DNA of 64,000 nucleotides from Triops longicaudatus. Taxonomy: Eukaryota > Arthropoda > Branchiopoda > Notostraca > Triopsidae. The stretch is taken from positions 248,001 to 312,000 of the forward strand of contig JAGQDJ010000023.1 of the NCBI GenBank assembly GCA_022885665.1, in the 5' to 3' direction. Of this stretch, positions 1-14,400 are shown piece after piece. Position 1 is the first letter of the stretch, and every line of letters starts with the position of its first letter. The position numbers and the translations under genes are program-made. The notes beneath the pieces are model-generated. The model saw only the letters and a program-made list of their open reading frames with translations. It had not been told where the DNA came from and ran no database searches.

Positions 1-3000
1 GAGTATATCCGATCAAAAGTCGTCAGTCATTTTTTATTTTATTTTTGTTCTCAAGGATCTCTCTTGTTAGCTAATCTTGCATTTCATCAGCTCCGTGAAG
101 GAGGGGCATCACTTATTATACCTTATGGGTTGCACAGTAAAAGCCTGTACATGTTGTCTTGATGTGAGAAAGCTTCAGAGGTTCTTAATATCGTTGGACA
201 TACAAGCATCAAGAGCCGTGTGGCGGCGGCAAGGGGAGTGTTGCCAAAGGGTGCGTGAGCCTGGCATTCCAAAAGTTGCAGACGTTTCCGAGAAGCATGA
301 GATTTCAGAATGTGAACCGAGCGGCAGGAACCTCTTCGGCTTCTTCGTGATTACCAAGCTCAGGATGATGGCTATGGGTTGATTAGAGGATCTTTCTGTG
401 ACGCTGACACCTTTCCGCTCCGAAGCGTGGAAAAAAAGAGCTCTTATCGTAAAGTAGCTCTCTTTTTTTTTTTTTTTTTTTTTTTTTTGCACCGTTGACT
501 TAGAAGGCTGGGTGTCACAGCTGAGCGTTATCTGGCAAGCTGTTGGTAGTGCCGTGAGTTCAGACATCACGGGCGGTGGACACGTTAAGCAATTAAGTTG
601 CAATAGCATACCATTATAGAGCTTATTCCTAGAAGTGATCCTAGCGAGACTTGGAATGCTAGAGATTGGCAAAAACTGAGCTGTCTGTGTCATACGAATG
701 AGTGATACCTCCAAACAGGGCAAGACCTACTGAGTAGAGAGAATGAGGAATGGATTCACATTCCTTTTAGTGACAGTTGCACTCGTGGTAGGGAAATGGC
801 GTAGAAAAGGATTTTTGCGGGATGTCAGAACGTGTTGCGATCCGATATCCATGGACTGTTAAGTGGGCTACTTCGGTAAAAAGGCGGAGGGAAGTACAGT
901 ACGTTAGCAAGAACATTGACCTCATCGTCTCGAATCGCGTTTAGTTACGTTAACTGCCGGCCATCCTTTGATAGTCATCTCGCTGTCTTCTTTCTTCCCA
1001 TGTTGTCTTCGTGGAACGCCGCTTTATCCGATAGCTCGTTTTTACCGCAAGGGGATTGTGAAATTCCGTAACAGGCCGAGACGCACTAAGAAGTATTGCC
1101 GAACACAAGTCGTAGAAAGGAAACATGGCCCAATTGGAATATTTACCTAGTGGGGAAAATACGTTCCAATAGTCCCAGAGAAGGGGTAACTGTTACTCAT
1201 GGGTACGGGGCTGCTTTCCTAGGAAAAACAGGCTCTGGTGTTCTTTCTTTAATTTCTGCTTTCGTTTGTTGTGTATTCTGTCGTATTTTTTTGTTATTAG
1301 GATTTTTTTCTTTGAAAGCACTGTGTTGAGAAAACAACCCGAGCATGTGTCAGGGATAATAATTCGTGTTTTGTTAAACAAGCTAAGTGGCGGTGCCCAA
1401 CAATCGATAAAGACTGTAATAACCCACCAAAGTCTGTGGAAACTGTAGCGAAAGGGTGTCAAACTTTGTGGGAGACACCACATGCCGTGGCCGCATTTAA
1501 ATAATTATTCAATCTTGCACGTGATCTTCACACGCTATTCCACATCTGCATTCAGACATAGTATCAAGGGTTTCCAAGCTATCGAGATTCGGCTATTTTG
1601 CTTAAAGAAAAAAAAAATCGGAAGGTATGGTGTACGAAGTATTAGCGATACTGCTATGGTGTGAAGTGGAGCTAAACGAAAATGTTGGGTGAACAGCACT
1701 CGCCCTAGCGAGCCACACGCAGGCTGTGTGAAAATCGATGAAAACTAGCCTTGTGTTTGGGTGAGGCTGATTATAAAACCTGTATGTAGTCAAGACTCGG
1801 TAGTTTAACGTAAAAAGCTTGCGTGTATTTACCCTCTAAAGTAGAACGTCGATAATATTGACAGTTTTCTAGCAAGGGTGTATCGTCGGGAGGTCCGATC
1901 GAATTTAAGCCAGACAAGCCCATTGAGCTGGACTGTTTTGCATAATTTTGACCAACGTAAAGAGAATGAGCGGAGTTCATGCAAGACAAGTTTTGTGCGC
2001 GGAATAAGCTTAGTGTTTTGTGGAGTAGGTGTGGCACGTGTCATCACAATTGGTTTCCCTAACTTTGATTGGACAAAGTTGGGACTACAAAGGAAGTTTG
2101 CACAAGTTGGATGCGCCTGTCGCAACAAGCGAGTTTTTTGCACATGGCTATAAAAGAAAGTGAGGGCTTTGATACAGGCTTGTTTTGTTACGATACAAGT
2201 GGACAAATGTGCAAAGTTAATTTAGAGTACCGCGTCACATCTTCTGGTAACGACGCCTGGAACAAAAAGGAAAAAAGTGGTAGCTTGTTTTAAGTGCAGT
2301 CATGACTTGTCAAGGTAAAACAGTACTCGAAGATTTGTTTCTGTTGCACATCCCAAGTTATGCAGTGACATATAGGGAAATTATCTAAAAATGGGGACAC
2401 ATACGTGAGAGTAGGAAGCGTAGCTTTGGGTGTTTGGTCTTGTCAAAATAGGCGTCGTTAGCCCTAAATGTTACAACGAAGTCATAAATTTTTGTGTATT
2501 TTGTGTGGATCATTATGAGTAGAGTAAGCCTTAAGTAGAGCCGGAGTGTAATCTTCACGTTCCCATTCCTTTGCAGCCCATAATCGTGTAATCTGGTTGT
2601 AAGTCAGCAAAGTCATCAGGAGATGCAAGCCATTAGCAGGTCATTATCACTCGGGCAAACCATAATCATAACAGTTATCAGCCGAGGGTCTCAATCTAAT
2701 GCACTCACTCCGTTGGCTCCTGACTACCTTTTTCTTTTCTTCTAAAAACCTATTACCCCCCAAGACAATAAAAGCGCTAGATTGGAGTTCATATACCTCT
2801 AATACTACTTGTTCTTTTTCAGCCCAGCTAAAGTGTAGTTTCCCGTTTGCCTTCATGATAAGTTCTAACCCCTTTTCGGAAAATTGTTATATAAACCCTT
2901 GGCCTGGCTCCTAAAATGGATACAAACTGAAAAAAGATTTTTTTGAAAAAACGGGACAAGCGGGAGTTGATGAGGCAGCAAGCACCGCCTGCTGAGACCC

Positions 3001-5490
3001 AACATGGTTAGACAAGCCCATTTGCATAATGATGCGGAACTTTTTTATAGGATGTTGCGATGCACACTTAAGTATTGTTAGGGCGAGAAAATGTGTAACG
3101 GACATTTTTTGATTGATCGGAAGAGTTGACTTATAAAGAAGAGGCAGGCTGGTGCAGCGGTAATCATTGTTGATAACTAATGTGAAGAGTTCCTCGCAGG
3201 TAATGAGTCGCCAGCTTTTGATGTGTGGTCGTCTTCTTCGTCGTCCTTGCTCTTTTCTCGAGTGGTGGGCGGGTTGGCCCACGGAGCTCTATTGTTATTG
3301 TTGTTGTGCGCACAGTTGGCGAACCGGAATTGAAAGGAGAGTTGTATTATACAGTATTAGCTTACTTTTGCAAAGGACAGGCATGAATTCAGTGAACGTG
3401 TAATTTTCAAGCGTGTTCTCGCCCTCCCCGTAACCATGATGGTCCCACTCCCGTGAGTTCTCTTCATGACGCCTGCACTCTTACCTTAGGCGTCCCTGGG
3501 CACTAGATGTCGGGGAAAGAGGTCGCTAGGTCGTCATAATTTTCTTGCCATCCGGCATTTTTATAGACAAGAGTTCTAAGCACACACCAGACCTGCGCGT
3601 AGAGAAAAATCGTCTGAAACGAGATACAGCGGAAAAAGCAAGGTAGACTTTACCTTCTTTTTTGTGTGTTTGTGGGCCTTTGTGAACCAAAAAATGCGCC
3701 GTGGGATGCAAAATAAAATTTCATGAACTTTCGTGCGTTGTTTTGAGTGCTAGAGGAGACCAACAATGATAAGTCGCAGATGGTGACTTTGGCGATGAAA
3801 TTCCAGGTTGAGGGCGCGAGAAAAGAAATCAAACAGAATGTTTGCGCGAGAATCTTCAGTAAGTTGAGAAACGGAAAGTGAGTCTTGGAATTAAAATGAG
3901 GTTATAAGCATGGGCGATCAAGACCATTCCGGAGGAAGGGCTCGAGCTAGGTTTATCCTGGGCTTAGTTTGCCCGCGTATATGATCTCCACAGGGCGTCG
4001 AAGGCTGCGACTCCATGGTAGACTGTGTCGCCGGTCTCCTTTTCCTTTTTCCACTTTTTAATTCTGTGTTTGAAGTGTTGCTGACACAGAAGGCACAAAA
4101 AGAGGGGACAGAGAAGAAGGAACAGAAAAAGTGAGCGATAAGAGAGAAGGTATGTGGCGGCGGTATTACCTTAGCACTGGACCCGCAGTCTTGTGAATGC
4201 AGGTAACAAACATCTTGGGACCTAAACAGAAAGAACAGCGAGAAAGAGACGACGACGAAGGAATATAAAAAATGAGTCGCTTGAAAAAGCAAAAGAGAGG
4301 GTTCGAGTTGAATTCCAGGCAGGTCCAAGCAAAAAGGCAATACTGCTGCGTGTGTTTCTTTTATGGAGTTCGTGGCTGATACCAGCGAGAGACGATGACG
4401 ACCTTGGAAACAGGGCTGGTGCGTCTTGTAACTGAAACTTCACCGCTAGCTGATCTGAGATAATCCAAAGACGGGTCAGCAGTGATGTTGTGTGGCGCGG
4501 GACTAACGAGTGTCAACTCTATATCTCATGGCTCAAAACATCAGTTTTTTTTCCGATCACCTTGGGTGGGTTTGTCGGTTTTTGTCACCTTGTTCTTAGA
4601 AAAGGAAACGAAAGCTCGATTGATTAGTAACTTATTTTCGTAGCATGCACTCTTTACAAGCGGCACGCAGGACACAACGCGGAAATGAAAGATTTCTTAT
4701 ATACTTGTGAGTGGCCGAGAAGCTAGCTCAGAAAGAGCAAGCTGACAAGTAGCACCAAGTAATGCATATGCAAGGTTGATCTGGTTTGGGAAAAAGAGAG
4801 TAATTAAAAAGACTACTTGACTGGTTCAGAAACATCTTAAGCAAGTCGAAACTACTGTTCAGAGCCTTCGAAGTATGCGCGTATATCTGGAATGGGGCGA
4901 GTTGGGATGAGTGCAAGTTTGAGCGCTTTGTGACGACGTTTCGTTGCGACGACGCGTGAAGACGTGGTGGGGATGTTTTCCACGTCTAGCCGTCACTTTC
5001 TTAATGGCCACGATGCCTATCGCACCCTTTTACTCGAGACTAAACTAAAGCTGGTGTATAGGGAGAGATGTGACCATCATGATAAGGTAGCGTAGCCATT
5101 CTTGTCAAGCGAGAAAGTCGGGGGGAGATGGAGAGAGGAAGTGCACACGTATAATATTTACAAGACTCTCAGAACGCTGCTCACGGAGTTTGGCATCTTT
5201 GGAGCTGCGGCGCCTGACGTTTATAGCAAAACGCACCTTATGGTAGAAGCCCGTCGGTAAATGTACCTAAAAGCTTTCGAGAGCGAACGCATTTCTCGAT
5301 TATATTGACTTCCAAACAAAGTGTTCCTGATATTGTTGGGTTGAGCGTCTGTGACGATTTTTCGCTCTGGAAACGTTTTCAAAACGGAACGAAATAACTT
5401 GGTTGACGATTTAACTATTTATTATTTTTCATATCGGAAGGCTGTGACGTTAGTTGAATTAACGAGGCTTTTCATATTTGTCTGTTTCAG
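1..5490. other. Non-coding stretch upstream of Cirl exon 1
   Basis: I recognise no conserved protein and no RNA gene here. Open frames are short, overlap on both strands and resemble no family. There is a T26 tract at 463-488 and several pyrimidine-rich stretches. Because the first visible Cirl exon at 5491 begins in mid-codon, its signal-peptide exon and promoter must lie here or beyond the left edge. I could not place them. Confidence 0.6.
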
Positions 5491-8400
5491 AACAACGAAA
5501 ATACCGAACAGCGTACGCCTGCGAGGGATCGACTCTTCAATTGTCGTGTGAGAACAGCGAAGTCATAAATTTGGTACGAGCAAATTATGGACGTTTTTCC
5601 ATCACAATTTGTAACGAACACGGAGATACGGACTGGAGCGTCAACTGTATGTCACATCGATCATTACGCGTTCTGCATTCCAAGTAAGTGTCTCTAAGAA
5701 TAAAAAGTCCCAGTGAAGTTTTTTTCGTGCTAATCTGCATATTCAAGAACAAGGTTTTCCAGCTACATTAATTCAGTTTCATCCGTTTTGTTTTAAGCGT
5801 CTATCCCAAATCGGGTGTAGTGCACCGTGTCCAATTCTTTCTAGTTATTTTCCCTTTACTTTAATTAGCATCTGGGTAAAGTGAAGCATCTTTGCGAAAT
5901 GTCCAACAAAAAAGACAGTTATCACTTTAAGGCCAGTCGAGTAGGTTATATTGCAATAGGACATGCGAAACGAATTGCCACATCTGACGATTCGTTGAAA
6001 GTTTTGCAACGTCCAGTTTTTTTCATCTCTACTAGGGAAAAAATGGAAAAACCGGTCATGTGCATAGATCCTTATGCAAATGAGCAGTTTTATATATATA
6101 TCCGAGCATCACGAACGGAGTCAAACGGACTTTTCCCTTTGCGCTGCGTATATTCAACACTCCAAACACTCCCTTGCCGGCATTTGCGCTGAGCACTTTC
6201 CTTTCCTGTTAGTTTCCCAGGGAAAACAAAAAAAATTATACTAATAAGAGTAGCAAATATTAGTACCAATCAAAATTGCTAAGTAGTAACACAGGGAAAC
6301 AAAGCAACAAAATTGTTACTGATCATTGTCAGTACTCAAAACGCATGCTGTGTAAAGCAGTGCGTGCTTAGCCGTAACTCACGCCATTTGAGGGGATTGG
6401 TGAGTTTTCCATAGGCTAACCTTGCGGGTTCGCCATTTGTGCGCTTTAGGTTTTATTTGAAATCGCCGGCTTTCTGTCAGTAATGTTTAAAAGGTGTTGT
6501 GCATGCAGGTTTATATCGCGACGTTCAGATTTGGAAGTGTTAGAAGTGGTCAGGAAGCAAAAAGGCGATACTTGATTCTTGTCTGCAAGTACTCCACCAA
6601 ACGCTTGCATGGCAAGAGCCGTGGGTATTCCGTCGCCTCGTTCTCTCTATCCTTGGCATCGTTGTAAAGCCCAGCCTGAAGACCGGTTTGCCTAGCTACC
6701 CATGGGGTGAAAAATATACCTTGGGTGTTTCTTTTTTTCCTTCTTCGTGCTTATTGCCGCTTAGCTTACTAGACCATCATTATTGCTGTTCCAATGGCGC
6801 CCAGCGTATCTTTTATGTATACTTCACAATCCAACGAGAAAAAAAAGAGGACTGGTAACCTTGAACGCGAAAAGACTAGCTGGATAGGGCATCTAAAAAG
6901 ACGGTGCGGACCAAAGAGCGTTCAATGATTATGTCCGCGACTTTGTATTCATCAGTTACTTTAGGCTGGGGAAACTTGAATAACGTTTTAGCCATCATAA
7001 CTTCCATTTTGCATCCCTTAAACTTACATTGCGTCCCTCTTTACACTCCAGCCACAGCCTGATATGGCGTGTAATTGCTTCAAACTTAACAGCATGTTCC
7101 ATGTAATTACGCTATGGTCGCTTGAAAATACTTTACTGGAGTAAAGGCAATCAAGGTGGACAGTTGGGCACAAAGGGGGGAGTTGAAGCAGTTAGAAAGA
7201 AAAGGGGAAAGAATTACGACAGTGTTTCTCTTAGCTTTGTTGGGTTTGGAAAAAAATCAAATTCGTGTTAACATTAGAATGCATTTTTTTTCTGTGAATC
7301 TTGGGGAGGCAACCTCTTTCCTTTCCTCTGGTATGTTATCTTCTTATATAGCAGCGAAAAATCGGCTATTGACACCCCTCGGTGCTCGAGCTTCCTCTTG
7401 AGAATTGTGCATGAATTTAAATCTCTCGGGCTGGGTCGTTCGGTGTATGCGCAACCATGGCGGTTCTCCTGAGGTATTTTTTCGCCCTCTTTTTTTTCAC
7501 TTTGAACTTTTTTTCTGAATGCTTTAGAGCTTCGTATATACACTACTGTGCCGTTTTCGTTGTTGTCTTCTCCGAGGTCCTGCAAATAAAATCGCAAGGA
7601 GACAACTGGGTCTACAGAAAATTCAACCCAGCACTGAAAAAAAGTACAGTCATTTTTTGTTTTCTTTTCTCTGTAAGGCATTCAAAATCTCTTGCCCTCA
7701 TCTTGCGGGCCATGCAAGAACAGGGGTGTGACGAAGGGGCGTATCTCACCGGCAGGCGGCCGGGATTTATGATCCGTAATGGCGTTGTGCGTCTTGGCGA
7801 GCGAAAAAGAGGTGGAAGTGATTTTTTTCAAAAGCGAAAAGAAAAATCCCCCTCGCGCCCATCCATAATCCATAAGCTTGTTATTTATTTCGTTCTACGT
7901 TGTCTCGACGTGTGGAGCAAAGGAAAGCGGAAACAATGATTGTCTTGCAGCTTTCGTTCCTACAGCGTTTTAGGGCTATCTTTGTGCTAAGCAAAGGAGT
8001 GGTGACAGTTTTAGACCCAGGGTGAAAACAAAAGCCCTGACTAGGCTTTTAATTATAAAATGTCAGCGTACTAGTTACGACGTGCCAGGTACGGTACTAA
8101 AGCTCTTTAGTAACGGAAGAGTAGGTGTCATGAAAAGCCGGCAGAAAAGGAGACTGTTTGTATTTACGGAAGAATAGGCATCATGCACGCACGTCAATCA
8201 ACCCGGTAACAACGAATTTCATAACAGTCGGCATCTTTGTGTCCGTAGTCGGACAGGCTGGAACTCTGAAGCTTAGTAACATTTTTGGGTGACCTGTGAA
8301 GCTGGACCGGAATTAATCCGGGAGACACGAACTGTTGTGTTATGCAGGAATGTGGTAGATCTCGATGCGTTCTTATTGTTTACTCGTTTTTCTTTGCAGG

Positions 8401-11400
8401 TGCAATCAGCAAAGCAATTGCTCAATTCTGGCCAGTACTACAGTATTTGGAGATCCTTGTCCCGGGACACTCAAATACCTCGAAGCTCATTATCAGTGTG
8501 TACCAGGTATGTATACTTTTGAAATGTGAAAAGTTTCGGATGGTAAAAAAAAAAATGCTACCACATGAAGTCTAGTCAAGAATCTGCAAGTTTTGACATC
8601 TTTCACAATTATGGAGCCGTCAGGCTTTCGTTGGGATGGGCAGCTAAATAGTCAATGACATGTCTGATTTTTTTTTTTTTTTTCGTTCGCTCGGTGATTT
8701 ATACATAGCCACACCTACCTCGTCGACGTCCAGGCCGCGACCGCCCTGGTTTAGTTCCGTAGGTCCAGCGCTGTGGAGTACTGCCAGGCCTGACTTGGAA
8801 AATAGCACCACTACATCAACGACGACTGCGACAACGATCGTGACAGAATCCACTACCTCGGTAGTTGCCACAACTACGGTGGTGGCGCCAGCCAAATCGC
8901 CTGTTGGTGACGGACCGCAAGAAGTCGTAGGCGAAGAAATAGCGAAAAACGTCAATCACACCACCACAACGCCGCCAGCCAAAACCACCACCACAACGCC
9001 TGCTCCTCCATTGCTTCATGAAGAAAATTCCGTCACCGTCCCTGTACCTGATGTCATGGGCCAACGAGGAATGGCCGTAGGACCCCATAATAAGTGGCTC
9101 GATCGCGATCGTGAGCAACAGAACCCCACCACGCCCACCACAACCACGTCAGCATCTAGCGTAGTCGAGCAAGATCAAGGCCTCGAAGTAGACAGCGAAC
9201 CGGTTACTTCACCACCTTCCAGTACGTACGCGCTAGTTCTCAAATAAAGTAGCACATATTGAAAAAAATAATAATTAGAGTAAAGTGTCATGGAATTTGA
9301 ACTGGGGTTATCGCTAGCTTGTGGGAATCGTAATAATAGTGATAATAATAAATAGAATCATATAAACTAATGGTATTGTTTTTGCCTACTAGGTACAACG
9401 CGACGACCAGCGTATCCCTCATTTGAAGGCAAAATGCCGCTGATTCCTCCCTCGGATGACGCCTCGTACTGCCCACCGACTGTAACGCGTGGGTTATACT
9501 GGAACTGGACGCGAGCGGGTGACGTGGTTGTCCAGCCTTGTCCGGGAGGTGCAACGGGCTACGCACGGTGGCGTTGTGCGGGACCAGGTTATGGTGCGTT
9601 GAGAAACAGCGCCATTACCAACTCAGACGACAGACCGTCTTCAGCAACAGGACCTTCCCCTGCTGCGTGGCTCCCTGCCGCCCCAGATTTGAGCGAATGC
9701 AAATCCGTCTGGCTGACTAGTTTGGAATCACGTATTGGCGAAGGCGACTCGTTAATATCGATTGCCAACGACTTAGCTCAGGTAAGGAAATCATCGTCAA
9801 CCCTATGACTCTTGCATGGCACCCTCCTCTTTGGCATTACATTTTATGTCTTATTCCAAATTGTTTTCGTTGAGACCCGAAAATGGTAAAACAAGGGTTG
9901 AGCGCCAATAGATGTCAAATCCAGCTGGCGGAGGTGCTTTTTTTCTTAATACTGTAACACTAACCGTAAAAGAAATACAAGGCATGGGGGGGGGAGAGTA
10001 CACCATCGAACTTGCGGTGCGTAGCGGCGCTGTGATTAGAGCGTTAGTTATTTGCATATAGAAGTGTGTAAATCAGCCGTCTTTTCTGCTCCGTCGCATC
10101 CTTTCAGGATCCTTCCCTTTCGGGTTTCGTTTTCTTTGAGAGGGCTTTTCTCTTCGGCAATCGCCTTATCTTAGTGTTGTTAGCATAGAAATGTGCACAT
10201 TATTGACATGCTGGATAATGTAAACCGGGAAACTTTTCCTTCCAAAGCATGGCGAATGGCAGCGATAGGAAAAGACTGGGTGTTGTTTATTTTTCTCTTA
10301 TGGCAAAGCAGTCTGGCTACATTTGGTCGGCTGCATACTGTTGCCAGTAGTAAAGCTCTCGGGAAATTTGATTTGACATAAAGAGCGTCACTCATGAAAC
10401 TCGTAAGACTCATGAGTAATTTGGACTGTTGCAGGTAACGGCTTCCAAGACTTTGTATGGCGGTGATATGAAGGCTGCAACGCGGCTGCTGCACCAAATG
10501 GCTCGTAAGATGGCGGAAGATTTACAGGCCTTCCCTGATTGGCGACAACGCGAAGCTATCGTCACGGAACTCGTCCAGAGCTTGATGCGAGCTGGCTCTA
10601 GCTTGTTGGAACCTTCACAGAGCCTGGCCTGGCGCGATCTAGGCCTAGCTACAGAATCGCACGCCAGTATGTCTGGCTACAGGGAGCAACCAGCGAGAGC
10701 AACGGCTACGGATTTGCTCACAGGCTTGGAAGAGAACGCGTTCTTGCTGGCGAGCACCATTACCAGACAAAAGAGCACTATCCAGTCGATGAAAAATATA
10801 TGTAAGTTATCGAAACAGTAGGAATAAGGCGATTAAAGAACTTATTTTTATATGTTTCTTAATTTTCTCATGCAGTGATGTCCGTACGAGTTTTGGAATC
10901 GAGACAGCTCTCGGAGTTGAGTTTTCCCGGTCCCGAAGAATGGGAAGTGTGGGGTCCCAGCGATGATGCAATTGCGTTACCGGCTGAAGCGTTGTTGGAT
11001 AACAGCGAAGGTGGTTTGGTTCGTGTGGTTCTTTTCGCGTATAACAACTTGGAAGACATTCTGTCACCGCTGGAAGAAGGGCGGTACCCGCCAGGCTCCG
11101 GAACACTTTCTTTCCCTATGAGAGATCGCGAAGCTTGGGAAAAATGGAGTTCGGGAAATTCGACACGAATCGTGAATTCTCGAGTACTTTCCGCGTCTTT
11201 GGGAAAAGGGCGTCACATTCAGTTACCGCAGCCCGTGACTTTAACGTTGAAACACTTGCGACAGGACAACGTCTCCAATCCTTCTTGTGTGTTTTGGGAT
11301 TATACTGTTAGGTATATTGAGCCTTAATTCCTTGTTCTAGCTGATCGGCTTTAAATCCCCTGTTTTTGTTTCTCTTTGTAGTGCTTGGTCTGACGAAGGC

Positions 11401-14400
11401 TGCCGCGTAGTCAATACCAACCGAAGTCACACTACTTGCAAGTGCGACCATCTGACAAACTTCGCCTTGTTGATGGACTTGCATTCGACTGTACTAAGCG
11501 CGGGCCAAGAAGCGGCTCTGTCGTTGATCACCTACGTCGGATGTGCCATCTCCATTTTGTGCTTATTTTTGGCTATCCTCACCTTCCAGTGCTTCCGCGG
11601 ACTCAAAGTAATTTATTGTCACGTAAATCGTTCACAAGCCGCAGTTTTATTAACGTCGTGCCTCGTATTCTTTTTCTGTGCTTTTTTACGACTCCTCTTC
11701 CTTCGTGGCGATTCTTGGTGGGGTTTCACAGTCTGATAGGACCACGATTCATAAGAATCTCTGTGTGTGCCTCCTTATTGCCGAAATCATTTTCTTGGCC
11801 GGTATCCAGCAAACCCATCAACCCATCTTGTGCGGCATTGTGGCGGGGCTCCTCCATTTTTTCTTCCTTTGTGCGTTCATGTGGATGTTCTTGGAAGGTA
11901 ACGTAAAAAGCACAGTGAAACTTGGTGGTAGCTGATTCCTTTCAATTAATTGCCTTTCGTCACGTAGGTTTCCAGTTGTATGTGATGTTAGTAGAAGTCT
12001 TCGAAACGGAGAAATCACGTGTCAAGTGGTACTACCTCTTCGCTTACGGCTTGCCTACTTTGATTGTAGCCATTTCCTGTGTGGTGGATCCATTCTCGTA
12101 TGGCACTGAGCGATACTGCTGGCTGCGGACGGACAACTACTTCATCTTCGCCTTTGTTGGCCCTGTGGTGCTGATCTTGCTGGTACGGATCTTTCCTTTG
12201 TCTTACATTTTACGTTCCGATACTTGCTCTGGAGTTTGTTTAATAAAATATATCGAAAATACTAATATTCTTTTCATCCCTTTAGGCGAATTTCGTTTTC
12301 CTCTTCATGGCCATTTACATGATGTGCCGCCATAGGAGTGCGAATGCGGTTATGAAAACAAAAGAACAGACGCGTTTAGCTAGTGCCAGGTAATTACCCT
12401 CCTCTCGTTCTTGTGAACTTCCTATGCATTTGCTTTTGAAGTAGTGGAATACTGCAGTAGTGCACGGATTTTAGTAGTTATTTTGTATTGTCTTTTTACT
12501 AACCCCTTAATTTCCACGTGGGCTGTCGCTAGTTGTGGCAAAACGGACGCCTTGCTCAGCAAGTTGGCCTATCACGTGTAAGACTATTTTTATAGCCTGC
12601 TTAATTTAGCTTGATTTCACTTTGCTCGTCTAACTCGTAGTAATTCCCCATCTTTGGCGCTTCATATGTATGTATGTATTAAAAAATGCGTTTATCTCGG
12701 AGCCGTATTTGCATTGGTGCGCCTTTTCTTGCAGCGTTTGCTTGCAAAGCTGTCGTTTCTACTGTCCTGAAACTTATTGTGACGTTTTTTGCTACTGGAT
12801 TTAGTTCTTGGCTCCGCGGCGCCTTCGTTTTGATGTTCCTCCTGGGATTAACGTGGACCTTTGGGTTGCTGTACATCAACCAAGCAACCATCATTATGGC
12901 CTACGTTTTTACGATCTTGAACAGCCTTCAAGGGTTGTTCATCTTCTTTTTCCACTGTGTCCAGAACGACAAGGTAATGCTGCTTTCAACTGTGCTTTAC
13001 GTATCTAAATTCGTGCTTTCGATTCAGGTTCGCAAGGAATACAGGAAGGTAGTCCGCCAACACACTTGGCTGCAGGCGTGTCTCCGTGCTGCTCACCTGA
13101 ACACCTCCGATTCGAAGGAACGCTCCTCGTCTTTGTACAACGCGACCCCGTCTTGTCCGCACTCCGACTCGACAAGCAGCACGGGCGCTTCTCACGCCCC
13201 CAATAACGTAAGTTGCCCGTATGCTTGCCATGCTCATGCGTTGTCCCACCCGGCTTCCATCTACGTGGAAGTATCGTCTTCTTCGACACAGTCCGCTACC
13301 ACTGAGACAGACACTAGTGCTAGCGATTCCGATACTTGCGCACCTTGCGCTGAACGTGACACTGTCCGGCCTTATGCCCAAGTTGATGTCACGTGTCATG
13401 CCATGGTTGAGACCAATAGGCCGCCAGCTCCTCCTGTCGGTCATAGTCACAGCCATAGACACCACCCAGCCGTCCTAATACCCTGTCGGCTGGAAGTGGG
13501 TATAGCTGACGGGGAAGCTTATCCGGGATCGATGTGGATCCAACCTATACGGGCCGGACCTTTGCCTTTACCGGCAACTCCAGCGCACCAAGGTAGTCTA
13601 CAAGTTAACGCAGGGGGAAGAAATAGGGACAAAAGAGCTTCTTTTCTCGCTTTCTAATGCCAGCAGCTTAGTTCTGCAACGCGGATGGGAAATCGTAACT
13701 ATGTCTAATATTTGTTCAGTCAGGGATTTGGAAATTTTTTTCTCGTTGCATAAATCCCTGCACAGCATTGGAGCTTGCTATGGTGCGCTTGGTGGTTGGT
13801 TACACAGATCGCTAAATATATCCCACTTGAAATAAATAATCCATCCTAAGCTTTATGACCCACTTTCCTTTACGCAGAAGCCATACGTAGACTGCAACTG
13901 ATTTGTGTTATTTATTATTTTTTATAGTACCTGGTTCGGTCGTGGTCGGGTCCCGGCACGGGTACAACAACAGGCATGGGCAGTCTACGGTCCAGTGCCG
14001 GGCACACGGGCAGTGCATTAGCCACAGCCCAGGCCCTAGCACTCGGACAAGGCCAAACATTGCCCATAGCCCACCCTCAGCAACACGCGCTCCACACACA
14101 GGGCAGTCTCCGCGGACCTGGAGCACTCACCCTACCCCACACTGATAATGAGGTATGCATTTGTGCACAAATTGTTAGTGGAGAAATAAACTTATAGTAA
14201 TGACTTTCTGCTTCTTTGTATAGAACATGTCGTTCAAGTCTTACGGGCACGATGCTGGCCATGTTGGTTCTGAGCAAGATGATTTTCCTCGTTCTGCGGC
14301 GTTTGCTACTGGTAGTCATTCTCAGCGCGCTTCTCCATTTCACCCGCAAGGTTTTGGGGGAAGCATGGGCCGCCGCGCGTTCCCACATACCGCGCCTAAT

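Noticed and set aside
175..723. 182-codon minus-strand frame near the left edge.
   Set aside because: It runs through the T26 tract as poly-Lys and matches nothing.
7457..7939. 160-codon frame with a hydrophobic start inside the Cirl intron.
   Set aside because: It is overlapped by a 135-codon opposite frame. The composition is that of pyrimidine-rich intron and there is no recognisable domain.
9976..9985. Short G-run in a Cirl intron as a G-quadruplex.
   Set aside because: A single run, with no series of four G-tracts.
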